8,606 bases of DNA from Alphaproteobacteria bacterium (GCA_013003285.1 JABDJY010000339.1:1-8606); one strand, 5' to 3'; numbered from the stretch's first letter, positions 1 to 6,471 are shown. Made by a program: numbers and translations. The notes: generated by a model from the sequence alone, not told the origin.

Positions 1-69
1 GGAACCGGGTGTAAACCTGCCGTAAATCGGCGTGCGTGATGACGGCGGGAGTTGACCCATTCCGGACAT
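1..69 (-). repeat. Dispersed repeat, copy 1 (cut by the window edge)
   Basis: Read on the minus strand from 69 down, this begins ATGTCCGGAATGGGTCAAC and ends GGTTTACACCCGGTTCC at the window edge. The same arrangement occurs at 5521 and 7674 on the plus strand: ATGTC, a short variable stretch, TGGGTCAA, a variable middle, then TTTACACCC or TTGCACCC and ATTCC. The two ends are imperfect inverted repeats (ATGTC..GGGT against ACCC..), as in a small non-autonomous palindromic element. From memory it resembles the rhizobial intergenic repeats often mis-annotated as MSALGQK-type hypothetical proteins. It lies about 80 bp past the 3' end of the exported-protein gene. Confidence 0.6.
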
Positions 70-110
70 GGCAAACTATTCATGTAGAAGCTCACATCAC
101 ACGCCTCAAC

Positions 111-126
111 AGGGCAGTATAGCCCT
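111..126 (-). terminator. Weak hairpin past the exported-protein gene
   Basis: AGGGC (111-115) and GCCCT (122-126) form a 5-bp stem with a 6-nt loop, about 25 bp past the stop codon of the minus-strand gene. There is no T-run on the exit side in either direction, so this is at best a weak or factor-dependent terminator and may be chance. Confidence 0.2.
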
Positions 127-151
127 ATTGCAATCGCCAGCTAATTCAAAT

Positions 152-697
152 CTATAGCGGCTGCTCGCATTCAAGGCGATAGAACACCGCCCAAGAAGGC
201 GCTTTATCCATCAAAAAGTGAGTGCTGCTGTTATCTATCGGATTGCAACCTTTATCCGCCAGATCAGCTAACCCGTCGTGGCAAAAGATTTCGCTAGTAA
301 CCGCTTCGCCCTGACTAAAGCGTACCAGCAAGCCCCCCGTCTGCTGGTCTCTTCCGCAACCAAGGAATGCAAACTCCCGTCCTTGACCAGGTTGGTCACA
401 ATCAAACCTGTCGAGAGTTGCGAAGGTAATCGCTGCCTCTGGTGCCTTTTCTACCAAAAAGTTTTCGACATTTGTTTGCAAACATTGTGCATCAAGCTCG
501 GCCAGCGCTTCGTCACATAGCCCCGGCGTTGCCTTTACTGTCCCCTGATTTTGCAAAACCGCAAGCGGATCGCTGTTTTTGGCGTGAGAGCAACCAAGGA
601 AAGTACTACCGGCTGTTGCACCCTGAGCGACAGCCAAGGTAGTAAAAGACAATACTAGCGCCGCTGCTACAATTATCGCTCGCAGAATACTACGCAT
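152..697 (-). CDS. Exported protein with two four-cysteine repeats, unknown function
   Basis: This 181-residue protein is not a family I recognise. Residues 1-24 are a clear Sec signal peptide: MRSILR, a hydrophobic core, and an AVA|Q cleavage site at 24/25. The mature part is two related repeats of about 70 residues. Each starts FLGC and ends KAP..A...(L)..(D/E)C(D/E)QP (33-103 and 111-180). Cysteines lie at 36, 61, 72, 100 and at 114, 139, 151, 177, so spacing is nearly the same in both halves and intra-repeat disulfides in the periplasm are likely. The frame stays open upstream into the insertion sequence (to 1057), but that extension is artefactual: the signal peptide fixes the start at 697, with a GGGA 10 nt upstream. 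The IS end lies 121 bp upstream, so the original promoter may be cut or replaced. A lipoprotein is excluded because no lipobox cysteine is present. Confidence 0.8.
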   Translation of the reverse strand: MRSILRAIIVAAALVLSFTTLAVAQGATAGSTFLGCSHAKNSDPLAVLQNQGTVKATPGLCDEALAELDAQCLQTNVENFLVEKAPEAAITFATLDRFDCDQPGQGREFAFLGCGRDQQTGGLLVRFSQGEAVTSEIFCHDGLADLADKGCNPIDNSSTHFLMDKAPSWAVFYRLECEQPL

Positions 698-818
698 GAT
701 TATTTTTTCCCGTATTGCATTTGCTTTGTGGTTGGCAGAGTAAATCATGTTAGCTCCAACGGAAGTTTGACCTCGATCAAAAATACAGTGATTAGCGATA
801 GCAGTTTGTGATGACTGC

Positions 819-843
819 TTTTGGCTGAGGGTGTTGAAGAACA
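819..843 (+). repeat. Left terminal inverted repeat of the IS
   Basis: It starts TTTTGGCTGAGGGTGTTG and ends AAGAACA. The reverse complement of 2389-2413 is identical except for A instead of G at the eleventh base. Identity stops abruptly on both sides, which sets the element's ends. Confidence 0.88.
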
Positions 844-907
844 GCTTTGTTCGGCTCGATATGGCGTGATTCTGTGTCGCTGACGTTGTTGGCGATGGAG
901 AACGGCG

Positions 908-2266
908 ATGATGGGCGAACGAGTTGGTCAACAAGACCGTCTTTTCTATGAGTTCTGCCTGGAAGATCGCGTTCCTGCCGATCATCTGTTGCGCCGGATA
1001 GACGCGGTTCTCGACCTGAACTGGCTGCGCGCGGAGCTGGCGCCATACTACAGCCACACGGGCTGTCCGTCAGTCGATCCCGAGCTGATGATCCGCATGT
1101 TGCTGGTAGGATACTGTTATTCGATCCGTTCGGAACGCCGGTTGTGCCAGGAGGTTGAGATGAACCTAGCCTACCGGTGGTTCTGCCGGTTGGGGCTGGA
1201 AGACCGTGTGCCGGATCACTCGACCTTCTCGGTCAACCGCCATGGCCGCTTCCGCGACAGCGATATTCTGCGCAAGGTGTTCGAAGAGGTTGTCTGCACC
1301 TGTATGGGCGAGGGCCTGGTCGGCGGCGAGGGGTTCGCCGTCGATGCGTCCGTGATCGAGGCTAATGCCAGCCGTTTCGCGCGCGTTGAAGGCAGCGAGG
1401 TCGACTGGACCGACGCACAGCGCGCGCTGCGTCCGGTCGAGGCGTATCTGGCTGCGCTGAACAGCGACGATCCACCGATCAACCCTAAGCAAAAACCCAA
1501 GGCGATGTCACCAACGGATCCGGCGGCGGCGTGGACGACACGTGGCCGTCACAAGGTGATGTTCGGCTATAGCCTGAACTATCTGATTGACCTGGAGAAC
1601 GCGGTCATTGTCGATGTCGAGGCGACACCGACGCGCATCTCCAAGGAAGTCGGTGTTGCCCAAACCATGATCGAGCGAGTGGCCGAACGTTTTGCGCTCA
1701 AGCCCAAGCATGTCGCCGGCGATGTCGCCTACGGCACCAGCGCCATGCTCGGCTGGCTGGTCGACCATGATATGGACCCCCACATCCCGGTGTGGGATCA
1801 AGCCAAGGTCGCGCCGGAGGGCAAGTTCACCCGCGCCGATTTTACTTACGACCGCAAGCGCGACCGCTACATCTGTCCCGCCGGCAAGGCGCTTAAGACC
1901 TCGGGCAACGTTGTCGATGGCAGCGCCATCAAATATATGGCCAAGCGCAGCGACTGCGCCGCTTGCCCGCTCAAACCGCAATGCACCTCCGGCCGCGAAC
2001 GACGCCTCTCGCGCGATGTGAACCAGGACGCTCGTGACCACACCCAGACGCTGATGCAGTCCGAGGCCTATGAGGTCTCCAGGGACGAGCGCAAGAAGAT
2101 CGAGCGCCTGTTTGGCGAGGCCAAGACCAATCTGTCGCTAACACGCTTACGATTACGCGGGCTCGCCGGCGCGCGCGACGAGTTCCTGCTGGCGGCCATC
2201 ACCCAGAACCTCAAACGCCTGGCGGCGATCGTCGCCATACCGCCGCCCAAACTCGCAATCTCTTAA
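908..2266 (+). CDS. IS1182-family transposase
   Basis: This is a 452-residue DDE transposase that cuts and rejoins the ends of its own element. The N-terminal part (about 12-110) is the conserved IS1182/IS5-type domain, with the stretches FCLEDRVPADHLLRRID, MIRMLLVGY, RSERRLCQEV and NLAYRWFCRLGLEDRVPDHS. The catalytic triad is probably D146 (FAVDASVIEANA), D272 (AGDVAYGTS) and E404 (ERLFGEAKTN). Between the last two is a cysteine cluster (ICPAGK, then SDCAACPLKPQC) typical of this family. The end, RLRGLAGARDEFLLAAITQN, is also characteristic. Start choice: ATG at 908 has GGAG at 897-900, 7 nt upstream. No frameshift or internal stop is seen, so it appears functional. Confidence 0.95.
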   Translation: MMGERVGQQDRLFYEFCLEDRVPADHLLRRIDAVLDLNWLRAELAPYYSHTGCPSVDPELMIRMLLVGYCYSIRSERRLCQEVEMNLAYRWFCRLGLEDRVPDHSTFSVNRHGRFRDSDILRKVFEEVVCTCMGEGLVGGEGFAVDASVIEANASRFARVEGSEVDWTDAQRALRPVEAYLAALNSDDPPINPKQKPKAMSPTDPAAAWTTRGRHKVMFGYSLNYLIDLENAVIVDVEATPTRISKEVGVAQTMIERVAERFALKPKHVAGDVAYGTSAMLGWLVDHDMDPHIPVWDQAKVAPEGKFTRADFTYDRKRDRYICPAGKALKTSGNVVDGSAIKYMAKRSDCAACPLKPQCTSGRERRLSRDVNQDARDHTQTLMQSEAYEVSRDERKKIERLFGEAKTNLSLTRLRLRGLAGARDEFLLAAITQNLKRLAAIVAIPPPKLAIS

Positions 2267-2388
2267 TCCGATGGATAAAAAGCAACCGCAACCGCCCCCT
2301 AACCCAAATCCAACCCGATAGCCCGCCGGGGCGGCAACAAAACGTCCGCTGATACTAAGAGCGAACGCAAAAAACCCGCCTCAATCCG

Positions 2389-2413
2389 TGTTCTTCAACA
2401 CCTTCAGCCAAAA
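2389..2413 (-). repeat. Right terminal inverted repeat of the IS
   Basis: Inverse partner of 819-843 with one mismatch. It lies 122 bp past the transposase stop codon. Confidence 0.88.
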
Positions 2414-2816
2414 CCTGCCGTTCAGCAAAAGCTAATATATTGCCAAGTTTCAAAGTAAAAGTTAAGTTCAATGCGCCAAAAAAACAGATTGCCAGGCATC
2501 GAAGGCCGAACCGGCAAGTCTAATTATTCTCCTTATTGCCGCCTTTAAGCGGACATCGCGGCGTTGTTTTCGTTGGTGATGTAGATGCGGTTGTACAGAA
2601 AGTTGTCGCATAGCAACATTCGATGCCGAAGATGCCGATCGCCACAACACCGAGACATAACCTACGACATTGCTTGGCTCAAAACTGTTTAGACCTACCC
2701 AAAATTAGACGCTTGTTGAAGTTTGTGCCGAATGTTGAGGAGATTCTTAACTTATTTCAAATAGTAACGGATTGGTAATCGCTCCATCAATGTCCGTCGA
2801 AATCGCAAGGCTAAAT
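2414..2816. other. Intergenic region before the cupin-SPOR gene
   Basis: About 400 bp with no gene I can support. It should contain the promoter of the cupin-SPOR gene, but no convincing -35/-10 pair stands out; TTGAAG at 2716 lacks a good partner. On the minus strand between about 2548 and 2657 a 36-38 codon open stretch ends in NRIYITNENNAAMSA, which looks protein-like. It has no ribosome binding site and no recognisable family, and may be debris of an older gene. Confidence 0.4.
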
Positions 2817-4865
2817 ATGGAGATTAAAAAAGCTTCGCTCGAGGAAATGCACAAACGCATTTCGCGTTACAGTCGTTTACTTCCAAACCCAGAGCAAAAA
2901 GTCGATTCACGCCTACGCAACCACAAACGCGAACTTTTTAGCGTGATCGGACAGGGTGTCTCCGAAGATCCGTACAATTCAACGGCGATCGACGATGCCG
3001 AAGATTTTCATATAACTTACGTTCGTGCCAAGCCAGGTAATGGCGCGGCTTTGCATGCGCACTCTACTGTCGAAGTATTTATTCCGTTGAACGGCAATTG
3101 GACAATTTATTGGAATGAGGGCGAAGATCAGGAAATGTATACCCTTTTGCCTTTTGATTGCATTTCAGTGCCGGCGGGCGTTATGCGCGGTTACCTCAAC
3201 ACCGGTCCAGTCGCCGGTCTGATGATGAATATTGTCGGTGGCACGGACCCCGGTAAAGTGACCTGGGCGCCCTCTGTTCTTGAAGAATCTGCAGCCACGG
3301 GACTTAGTCTAAATTCCGAAGGTGAGCTAATTAATGCCAATAAAGAATCGGCTGACAGGCGAGAAAAAGTGGCGATGGCTGGCTCCACTTACAGTTCCGA
3401 AGAACTCGACGAGAGAGCTTGCTTAGATGAGATAACTGCAGCGTCTGTGACTAGTGCTGATCGTGGCGAGGAAGAACCCAATACAAGATCTTCCCGCAAT
3501 TCCGCGACACTTCCTGAAGGTACTCTGGTTTTGAATCCGTCAGAGGCGCGGCAAATTGACGAACCAGGAGAGCAACCATCGCGGTTGTCAGATGAACCTG
3601 CAGAGCAGATTGTCACCGGTGTAGATTTAGACCTAATGGGGTCGGCCGAACCATCGCCGATAGACCAGGCACTGATGCAAACGTCAGATTTCTCGGATAC
3701 GGAACTCACAGCGTCGACAGAGCAGTCAATCTTCCAAAGTAAGACCGATATCGTGCCAAAATCGGAAGTCGCTGCGAGCATGCCAACTGAGAATAGTTTG
3801 GCTTCAGCAATGTTACGTGTTGACGCACGTGCGGCGGAAGAAACAGAAGAACTAGCAACAACGGATCGGCCTGTCGGCCCTGTAGAGCAACACCGTAAGG
3901 GTTTGGTTGAACCATCACCCAAGGCCCAAGCGCCAAGACCTGTGCCTGTTTTGCCCGGTGCAGAATCCGCAGAGCCGCTGCAGGAGGACATCACTGCAAA
4001 CTTTGATCCAGGGATTCTGAAACCGAGACGTGTTTTAGTTAGTTGGACTAAGTTTCTAATTGTTGCGACCGTCGTTGTTGGCGCGGTGGCAATTTCGACG
4101 ATCGCGATGAATAAATATTTTGAAAGCGCTCGCCTGGTTACGGTAAATACACAGCCTGTGACTAGTGCTGGTCTTGGCGAGAAAATACCCAATGCAAGCG
4201 CTTCCCGAACCTCCGAGGCGATTCCTGAAGAAACCCCGGATTTGAACCTATCGGTAACGCGGCAAATTGACGAACTAGGAGAACAACCATCGCGGTTGTC
4301 AGATGAACCTGCAGAGCAGATTGTCACCGGTGTAGATTTAGACCCAATGGGATCGGCCGAACCATTAACTGTGGACCAAGAAACGGTGCCAGTGGCGGCT
4401 TTGTCGAGTACAGAAATTGCAACGACACCAGAGCAGGACATCACTGATCAAAGTACCGATATCACACCGCCGCCAGAGCTTGCAGCGATTGCAATGTCGG
4501 AAAATATAATTGCCCCGCCAACTCCGCCATTAACATTGCCAGCCGAGAAAGCCGAAAAAACTACGGCGCGGCAGCCGGCGCCAAGCTTAGCGGAAAAACA
4601 GCCAGCGATTGCTGACAGTCTTGCTTGGCGAATCCAATTAGTTTCTCTGAGTAAACAAACGGATGCTGAGGCGGTGTGGACAAGGCTGCAGCAGGCAAAC
4701 CCAGACTTGCTGGATAGTCTGACGCTGCATGTACAGTCGGCCAGGATCACAAAAAATACATTTTATCGAGTGCAAGCAGGCCCGTTAGAGGACCGGGCAT
4801 CAGCTGCTTTGCTGTGCAACTCTTTGAAATCGAGAAATCAGGATTGCGTAATTGTCGCTCCCTAA
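2817..4865 (+). CDS. Cupin-membrane span-SPOR fusion protein
   Basis: The protein is 682 residues from ATG 2817, chosen because AAGG lies 6 nt upstream. In-frame ATG 2790 and TTG 2772 are possible but lack a Shine-Dalgarno sequence. Residues about 60-165 form a cupin barrel: motif 1 fits the consensus exactly (G74, H80, H82, E86, G93), while motif 2 (SVPAGVMRGYLN) has Arg124 where the third metal-binding His is expected. Residues about 180-410 are acidic, Glu/Ser/Thr/Pro-rich and probably disordered. A single membrane span covers about 413-431 (FLIVATVVVGAVAISTIAM), preceded by KPRR and K, so the cupin should be cytoplasmic. A second disordered stretch with a KAEK/Pro-rich end leads to a SPOR domain at 602-682 (WRIQLVSLSKQ..., then FYRVQAGPLEDRASAALLCNSLKSR), which would bind peptidoglycan glycan strands in the periplasm, as in FtsN or RlpA. 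Residues 209-282 recur at 446-519. Both end domains are recognised from motifs. Their joint role is unknown, and a fusion of two ancestral genes is possible. Confidence 0.85.
   Translation: MEIKKASLEEMHKRISRYSRLLPNPEQKVDSRLRNHKRELFSVIGQGVSEDPYNSTAIDDAEDFHITYVRAKPGNGAALHAHSTVEVFIPLNGNWTIYWNEGEDQEMYTLLPFDCISVPAGVMRGYLNTGPVAGLMMNIVGGTDPGKVTWAPSVLEESAATGLSLNSEGELINANKESADRREKVAMAGSTYSSEELDERACLDEITAASVTSADRGEEEPNTRSSRNSATLPEGTLVLNPSEARQIDEPGEQPSRLSDEPAEQIVTGVDLDLMGSAEPSPIDQALMQTSDFSDTELTASTEQSIFQSKTDIVPKSEVAASMPTENSLASAMLRVDARAAEETEELATTDRPVGPVEQHRKGLVEPSPKAQAPRPVPVLPGAESAEPLQEDITANFDPGILKPRRVLVSWTKFLIVATVVVGAVAISTIAMNKYFESARLVTVNTQPVTSAGLGEKIPNASASRTSEAIPEETPDLNLSVTRQIDELGEQPSRLSDEPAEQIVTGVDLDPMGSAEPLTVDQETVPVAALSSTEIATTPEQDITDQSTDITPPPELAAIAMSENIIAPPTPPLTLPAEKAEKTTARQPAPSLAEKQPAIADSLAWRIQLVSLSKQTDAEAVWTRLQQANPDLLDSLTLHVQSARITKNTFYRVQAGPLEDRASAALLCNSLKSRNQDCVIVAP
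3441..3663 (+). repeat. Internal duplication, copy A (before the membrane span)
   Basis: This copy pairs with 4152-4374 at a constant offset of 711 bp, exactly 237 codons. Within it 3573-3633 is identical to 4284-4344 over 61 bp, and about 108 bp around it (from 3549) differ at only four positions. Weaker similarity continues at the same offset to about 3760 (CCGATATC at 3745 and 4456), after which a one-codon indel appears. It encodes RQIDEPGEQPSRLSDEPAE and following residues on the cytoplasmic side. Confidence 0.9.
4152..4374 (+). repeat. Internal duplication, copy B (after the membrane span)
   Basis: Second copy of 3441-3663, encoding RQIDELGEQPSRLSDEPAE and following residues on the predicted periplasmic side. 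The two copies keep the same reading frame and bracket the membrane segment. Confidence 0.9.
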
Positions 4866-5101
4866 GGCGCTTTAATAATTACCTCGATGTCCTTTCCAGG
4901 AAGCGTGCTGGAGCACTTTGCTACCTGTATCGTTTCCCATTGATATGCCGCAATTTCCGTCACCTGTAGGCACTTTAAATTTTAAAAATGAAACGCTTGC
5001 TCAACGCACTGACTAGCTGGTGTTGTTGTCGGTGTGGTTTGGATTTCAATTATGTTAGCCGATCAAAGCCTCGATAGAAAAAACTTTCCAGGGAACGCAG
5101 A

Positions 5102-5461
5102 ATGATCACAGAGTTCCGGCGGTTGGTGTTTTCGTCCAGCGAATTGGAAAGCGCCATAAAGGATTTCAATAGCGAAAAGGTCAGAAAATTACCTGTTGGC
5201 GATATTGTCGGGATAGAGATCTTTGGTGAGCCACACATATGTGCTCGGATACGAGTGGGGAATTTTTATGACAATTCCGAAGAACAAGAGGTTGTGATTG
5301 ATCAAACCTATCTTGTTGCTGCCATGCTTTATCGCTGTATGCAGAACCGGATTCCTATGCCCAAATCACCAAAGAAGACGCTTGAGTGCGAAGGCGATGG
5401 GCTAGCGTTAAGCTTCTCAATCAATGCTGATCCGCAACCGGTCAAAGATTCTGATACCTAG
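5102..5461 (+). CDS. Small conserved-looking protein, unknown function
   Basis: This 119-residue protein has a strong ribosome binding site, AGGGA at 5090-5094, 7 nt before ATG 5102, which supports it as a real gene. There is no signal peptide, membrane span or cysteine motif, so it is probably cytoplasmic. The opening MITEFRRLVFSSSELESAI, a central run of alternating hydrophobic residues (VGIEIFGEPHICARIRVG), a helix (YLVAAMLYRCMQNRIPMP) and a final strand (GLALSFSIN) suggest a compact alpha/beta fold. From memory, similar short hypothetical proteins beginning MITEFR and containing RRIPLP occur in other alphaproteobacteria, but I know no assigned function. It lies 236 bp after the cupin-SPOR gene on the same strand, with no clear terminator between them, so co-transcription is possible but not shown. 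Confidence 0.75.
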   Translation: MITEFRRLVFSSSELESAIKDFNSEKVRKLPVGDIVGIEIFGEPHICARIRVGNFYDNSEEQEVVIDQTYLVAAMLYRCMQNRIPMPKSPKKTLECEGDGLALSFSINADPQPVKDSDT

Positions 5462-5520
5462 CTCGAACGCTCAGAACCGCGCGGAATGTTTGGAGTCCGA
5501 ATTTGTGCGCCGCGATAATG

Positions 5521-5668
5521 ATGTCTATTTTGGGTCAACTCCGGTCGTAATCTCTCATGTCAGATCACGACAGGTTTACACCCGATTCCTGACATCGTCG
5601 GTTTCACGACCGTTGTTGAGGGTAATCCGGTCGTGATCGACAACCCTCGCTGACGGCAATTTCTAGCC
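5521..5668 (+). repeat. Dispersed repeat, copy 2
   Basis: The 75-bp core (5521-5595) starts ATGTCTATTTTGGGTCAAC and ends ACACCCGATTCCTGACAT, so its ends are imperfect inverted repeats. Similarity to copy 3 (7674-7822) continues to CTAGCC/ATAGCC about 150 bp after the start, including CGCTGACG. The motif CCGGTCGTRA recurs within it at 5541 and 5627, and inverted at 5604-5612. An open frame crosses it and reads VYFGSTPVVISHV, but this matches the spurious translation of such repeats and is not a gene. The rest of the 5462-5837 gap holds nothing else I recognise besides the ribosome binding site of the small cupin. Confidence 0.65.
5604..5636. repeat. 9-bp perfect inverted repeat inside repeat copy 2
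   Basis: TCACGACCG (5604-5612) pairs perfectly with CGGTCGTGA (5628-5636) across a 15-nt loop. GAGGG in the loop could instead pair with CCCTC at about 5644-5648, giving two alternative folds. There is no T-run, so a terminator is unlikely. It may be structural DNA of the repeat or a binding site for a dimeric protein. Confidence 0.6.
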
Positions 5669-5837
5669 AAACCAGACATTGCAGTTTTCCTTTTCGGTCG
5701 CCGAGAGGTCGAAATCTAATCTGCTTTTCTTCGTTGAAATATCGGCGCAGAATACTAATGGTCGGTGCCTATCCGCGAATATAACTGTTTTGGGTTGCGC
5801 TGATTTTCTGACCATCGGAGATAAATCGGAGCACAAC

Positions 5838-6218
5838 ATGCCGGTCGCGAATTACGATGATGTGCCTAAGATCCTCATGCGAGCGGGCGTGACGGGCAGA
5901 TGGATCTCGGGTCATGAACAGGGTGCGGCGAGCGTTGGTGTCCTGCGAAACTGGGTTGAGCCCAACGTGTCCGCCCCGCGGCATTTGCACGAGCACGAAG
6001 AAATCGTGCTGGTCGAGCGGGGCGAGATGTGGGTGGAGTTTGATGGCGAGCGTCATCGAGGCCAACCTGGTCGTGCGCTCATCATTCCACCGCGCACAGT
6101 ACATGCTTGGGGTACACTACAAGACAAAGCTCAAGTGCTTTTCATTTGGCCGACCCCCGACCCTTTCGCCGATGGCAAGAGCACCTACCTTGACGGCACG
6201 CCGCCTGTAACTGAATAA
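5838..6218 (+). CDS. Small single-domain cupin protein
   Basis: This 126-residue protein is almost entirely one cupin barrel. Motif 1 is PRHLHEHEEIVLVERG (His49, His51, Glu55, Gly62) and motif 2 is GRALIIPPRTVHAWG (His89). All four usual metal ligands are therefore present, and a bound divalent metal is likely. Single-domain cupins of this size are isomerases, dioxygenases, decarboxylases or sensor-like binding proteins; sequence alone does not choose between them. Start choice: ATG 5838 has GGAG at 5828-5831, 6 nt upstream. The frame is open back to 5679, but that part is unlike a cupin and lies next to the repeat. There is no signal peptide, so it is probably cytoplasmic. Its stop codon overlaps the broken adenylate cyclase start on the opposite strand, which suggests this gene arrived with, or sits at, a rearrangement junction. 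Confidence 0.85.
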   Translation: MPVANYDDVPKILMRAGVTGRWISGHEQGAASVGVLRNWVEPNVSAPRHLHEHEEIVLVERGEMWVEFDGERHRGQPGRALIIPPRTVHAWGTLQDKAQVLFIWPTPDPFADGKSTYLDGTPPVTE

Positions 6219-6277
6219 CCGGCTACATCAGCAGCCAAAATTGCTGCAAGCCTGCGCTGAACCCAATCTTTGGCCAT
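6212..6277 (-). pseudogene. Broken start of a class III adenylate cyclase gene
   Basis: The minus strand from ATG 6277 encodes MAKDW followed by VQRRLAAILAADVAGYS. This matches the stereotyped N-terminus of alphaproteobacterial class III adenylate/guanylate cyclases, where GYS is normally followed by the cyclase catalytic domain. Here similarity stops after GYS at about 6212, inside the 3' end of the small cupin gene, and the frame ends soon after. GGAG at 6289-6292 may be its old ribosome binding site. Only about 22 of several hundred codons remain, so it is a remnant, though the short reading frame is still intact. Confidence 0.75.
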
Positions 6278-6336
6278 GCCCTGGCGCTCTCCATAATGAG
6301 GTGAAGTTTTTGGCGCACGGAGAAGAGTGTCTATGA

Positions 6337-6362
6337 ATGTCCGCGACGGCCGAAATGGGTCA
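6337..6362 (+). repeat. Possible partial repeat upstream of the cyclase remnant
   Basis: ATGTCCGCGACGGCC followed by GAAATGGGTCA resembles the left end of the dispersed repeat (compare ATGTCCGGAATGGGTCAA of copy 1), with about 9 extra bases. The right end is not recognisable. Such repeats often lie upstream of cyclase genes in rhizobia (from memory). The stretch 6278-6471 otherwise shows no gene. Confidence 0.3.
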
Positions 6363-6471
6363 TCTATCGCCGTACTGGCACATCCCTGGATACGATCGCT
6401 GTTCCTCCATTTGCCGCCATCGGCGGTAGCATGATCGGTATATAAGTCTAAACAGATGCCGCCTGAAACCA

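Larger units (their letters stand above)
819..2413 (+). mobile_element. IS1182-family insertion sequence, apparently complete
   Basis: The element is about 1,595 bp, bounded by 25-bp terminal inverted repeats at 819-843 and 2389-2413 that match at 24 of 25 positions and contain GGTGTTGAAGAACA. It holds one intact transposase gene of normal length, so it may still be mobile. CTGC occurs directly outside the left end (815-818) and one base outside the right end (2415-2418). This could be a 4-bp target duplication if the right end is 2414, but it is not clean. The element lies between the exported-protein gene and the divergent cupin-SPOR gene and interrupts no recognisable reading frame. After the transposase stop (2267-2388) there is only a short GC-rich palindrome, CCGCCGGGGCGG, and no gene. 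Confidence 0.88.

Noticed and set aside
698..1057. N-terminal extension of the exported-protein frame to 1057 (301 codons)
   Set aside because: It runs through the IS end and the transposase start on the other strand. The signal peptide begins at 697.
1508..2041. 177-codon minus-strand frame inside the transposase
   Set aside because: It lies entirely opposite a well-supported transposase; this is a GC-driven shadow frame.
3389..4444. 351-codon minus-strand frame opposite the cupin-SPOR gene
   Set aside because: It is a shadow of the Ser/Glu/Thr-rich coding strand, with low-complexity Ser-rich translation and no domain or ribosome binding site.
5424..5636. 70-codon frame across repeat copy 2
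   Set aside because: It overlaps the end of the 119-residue gene and reads through the repeat. It resembles the spurious FGS..VVI translation also seen in copy 3.
5679..5837. 53-codon N-terminal extension of the small cupin
   Set aside because: Not cupin-like, and ATG 5838 has a proper ribosome binding site. The stand-alone cupin is complete without it.
6230..6247. GCAGC...GCTGC hairpin after the small cupin as terminator
   Set aside because: It is explained by the Ala codons of the cyclase remnant and has no T-run.
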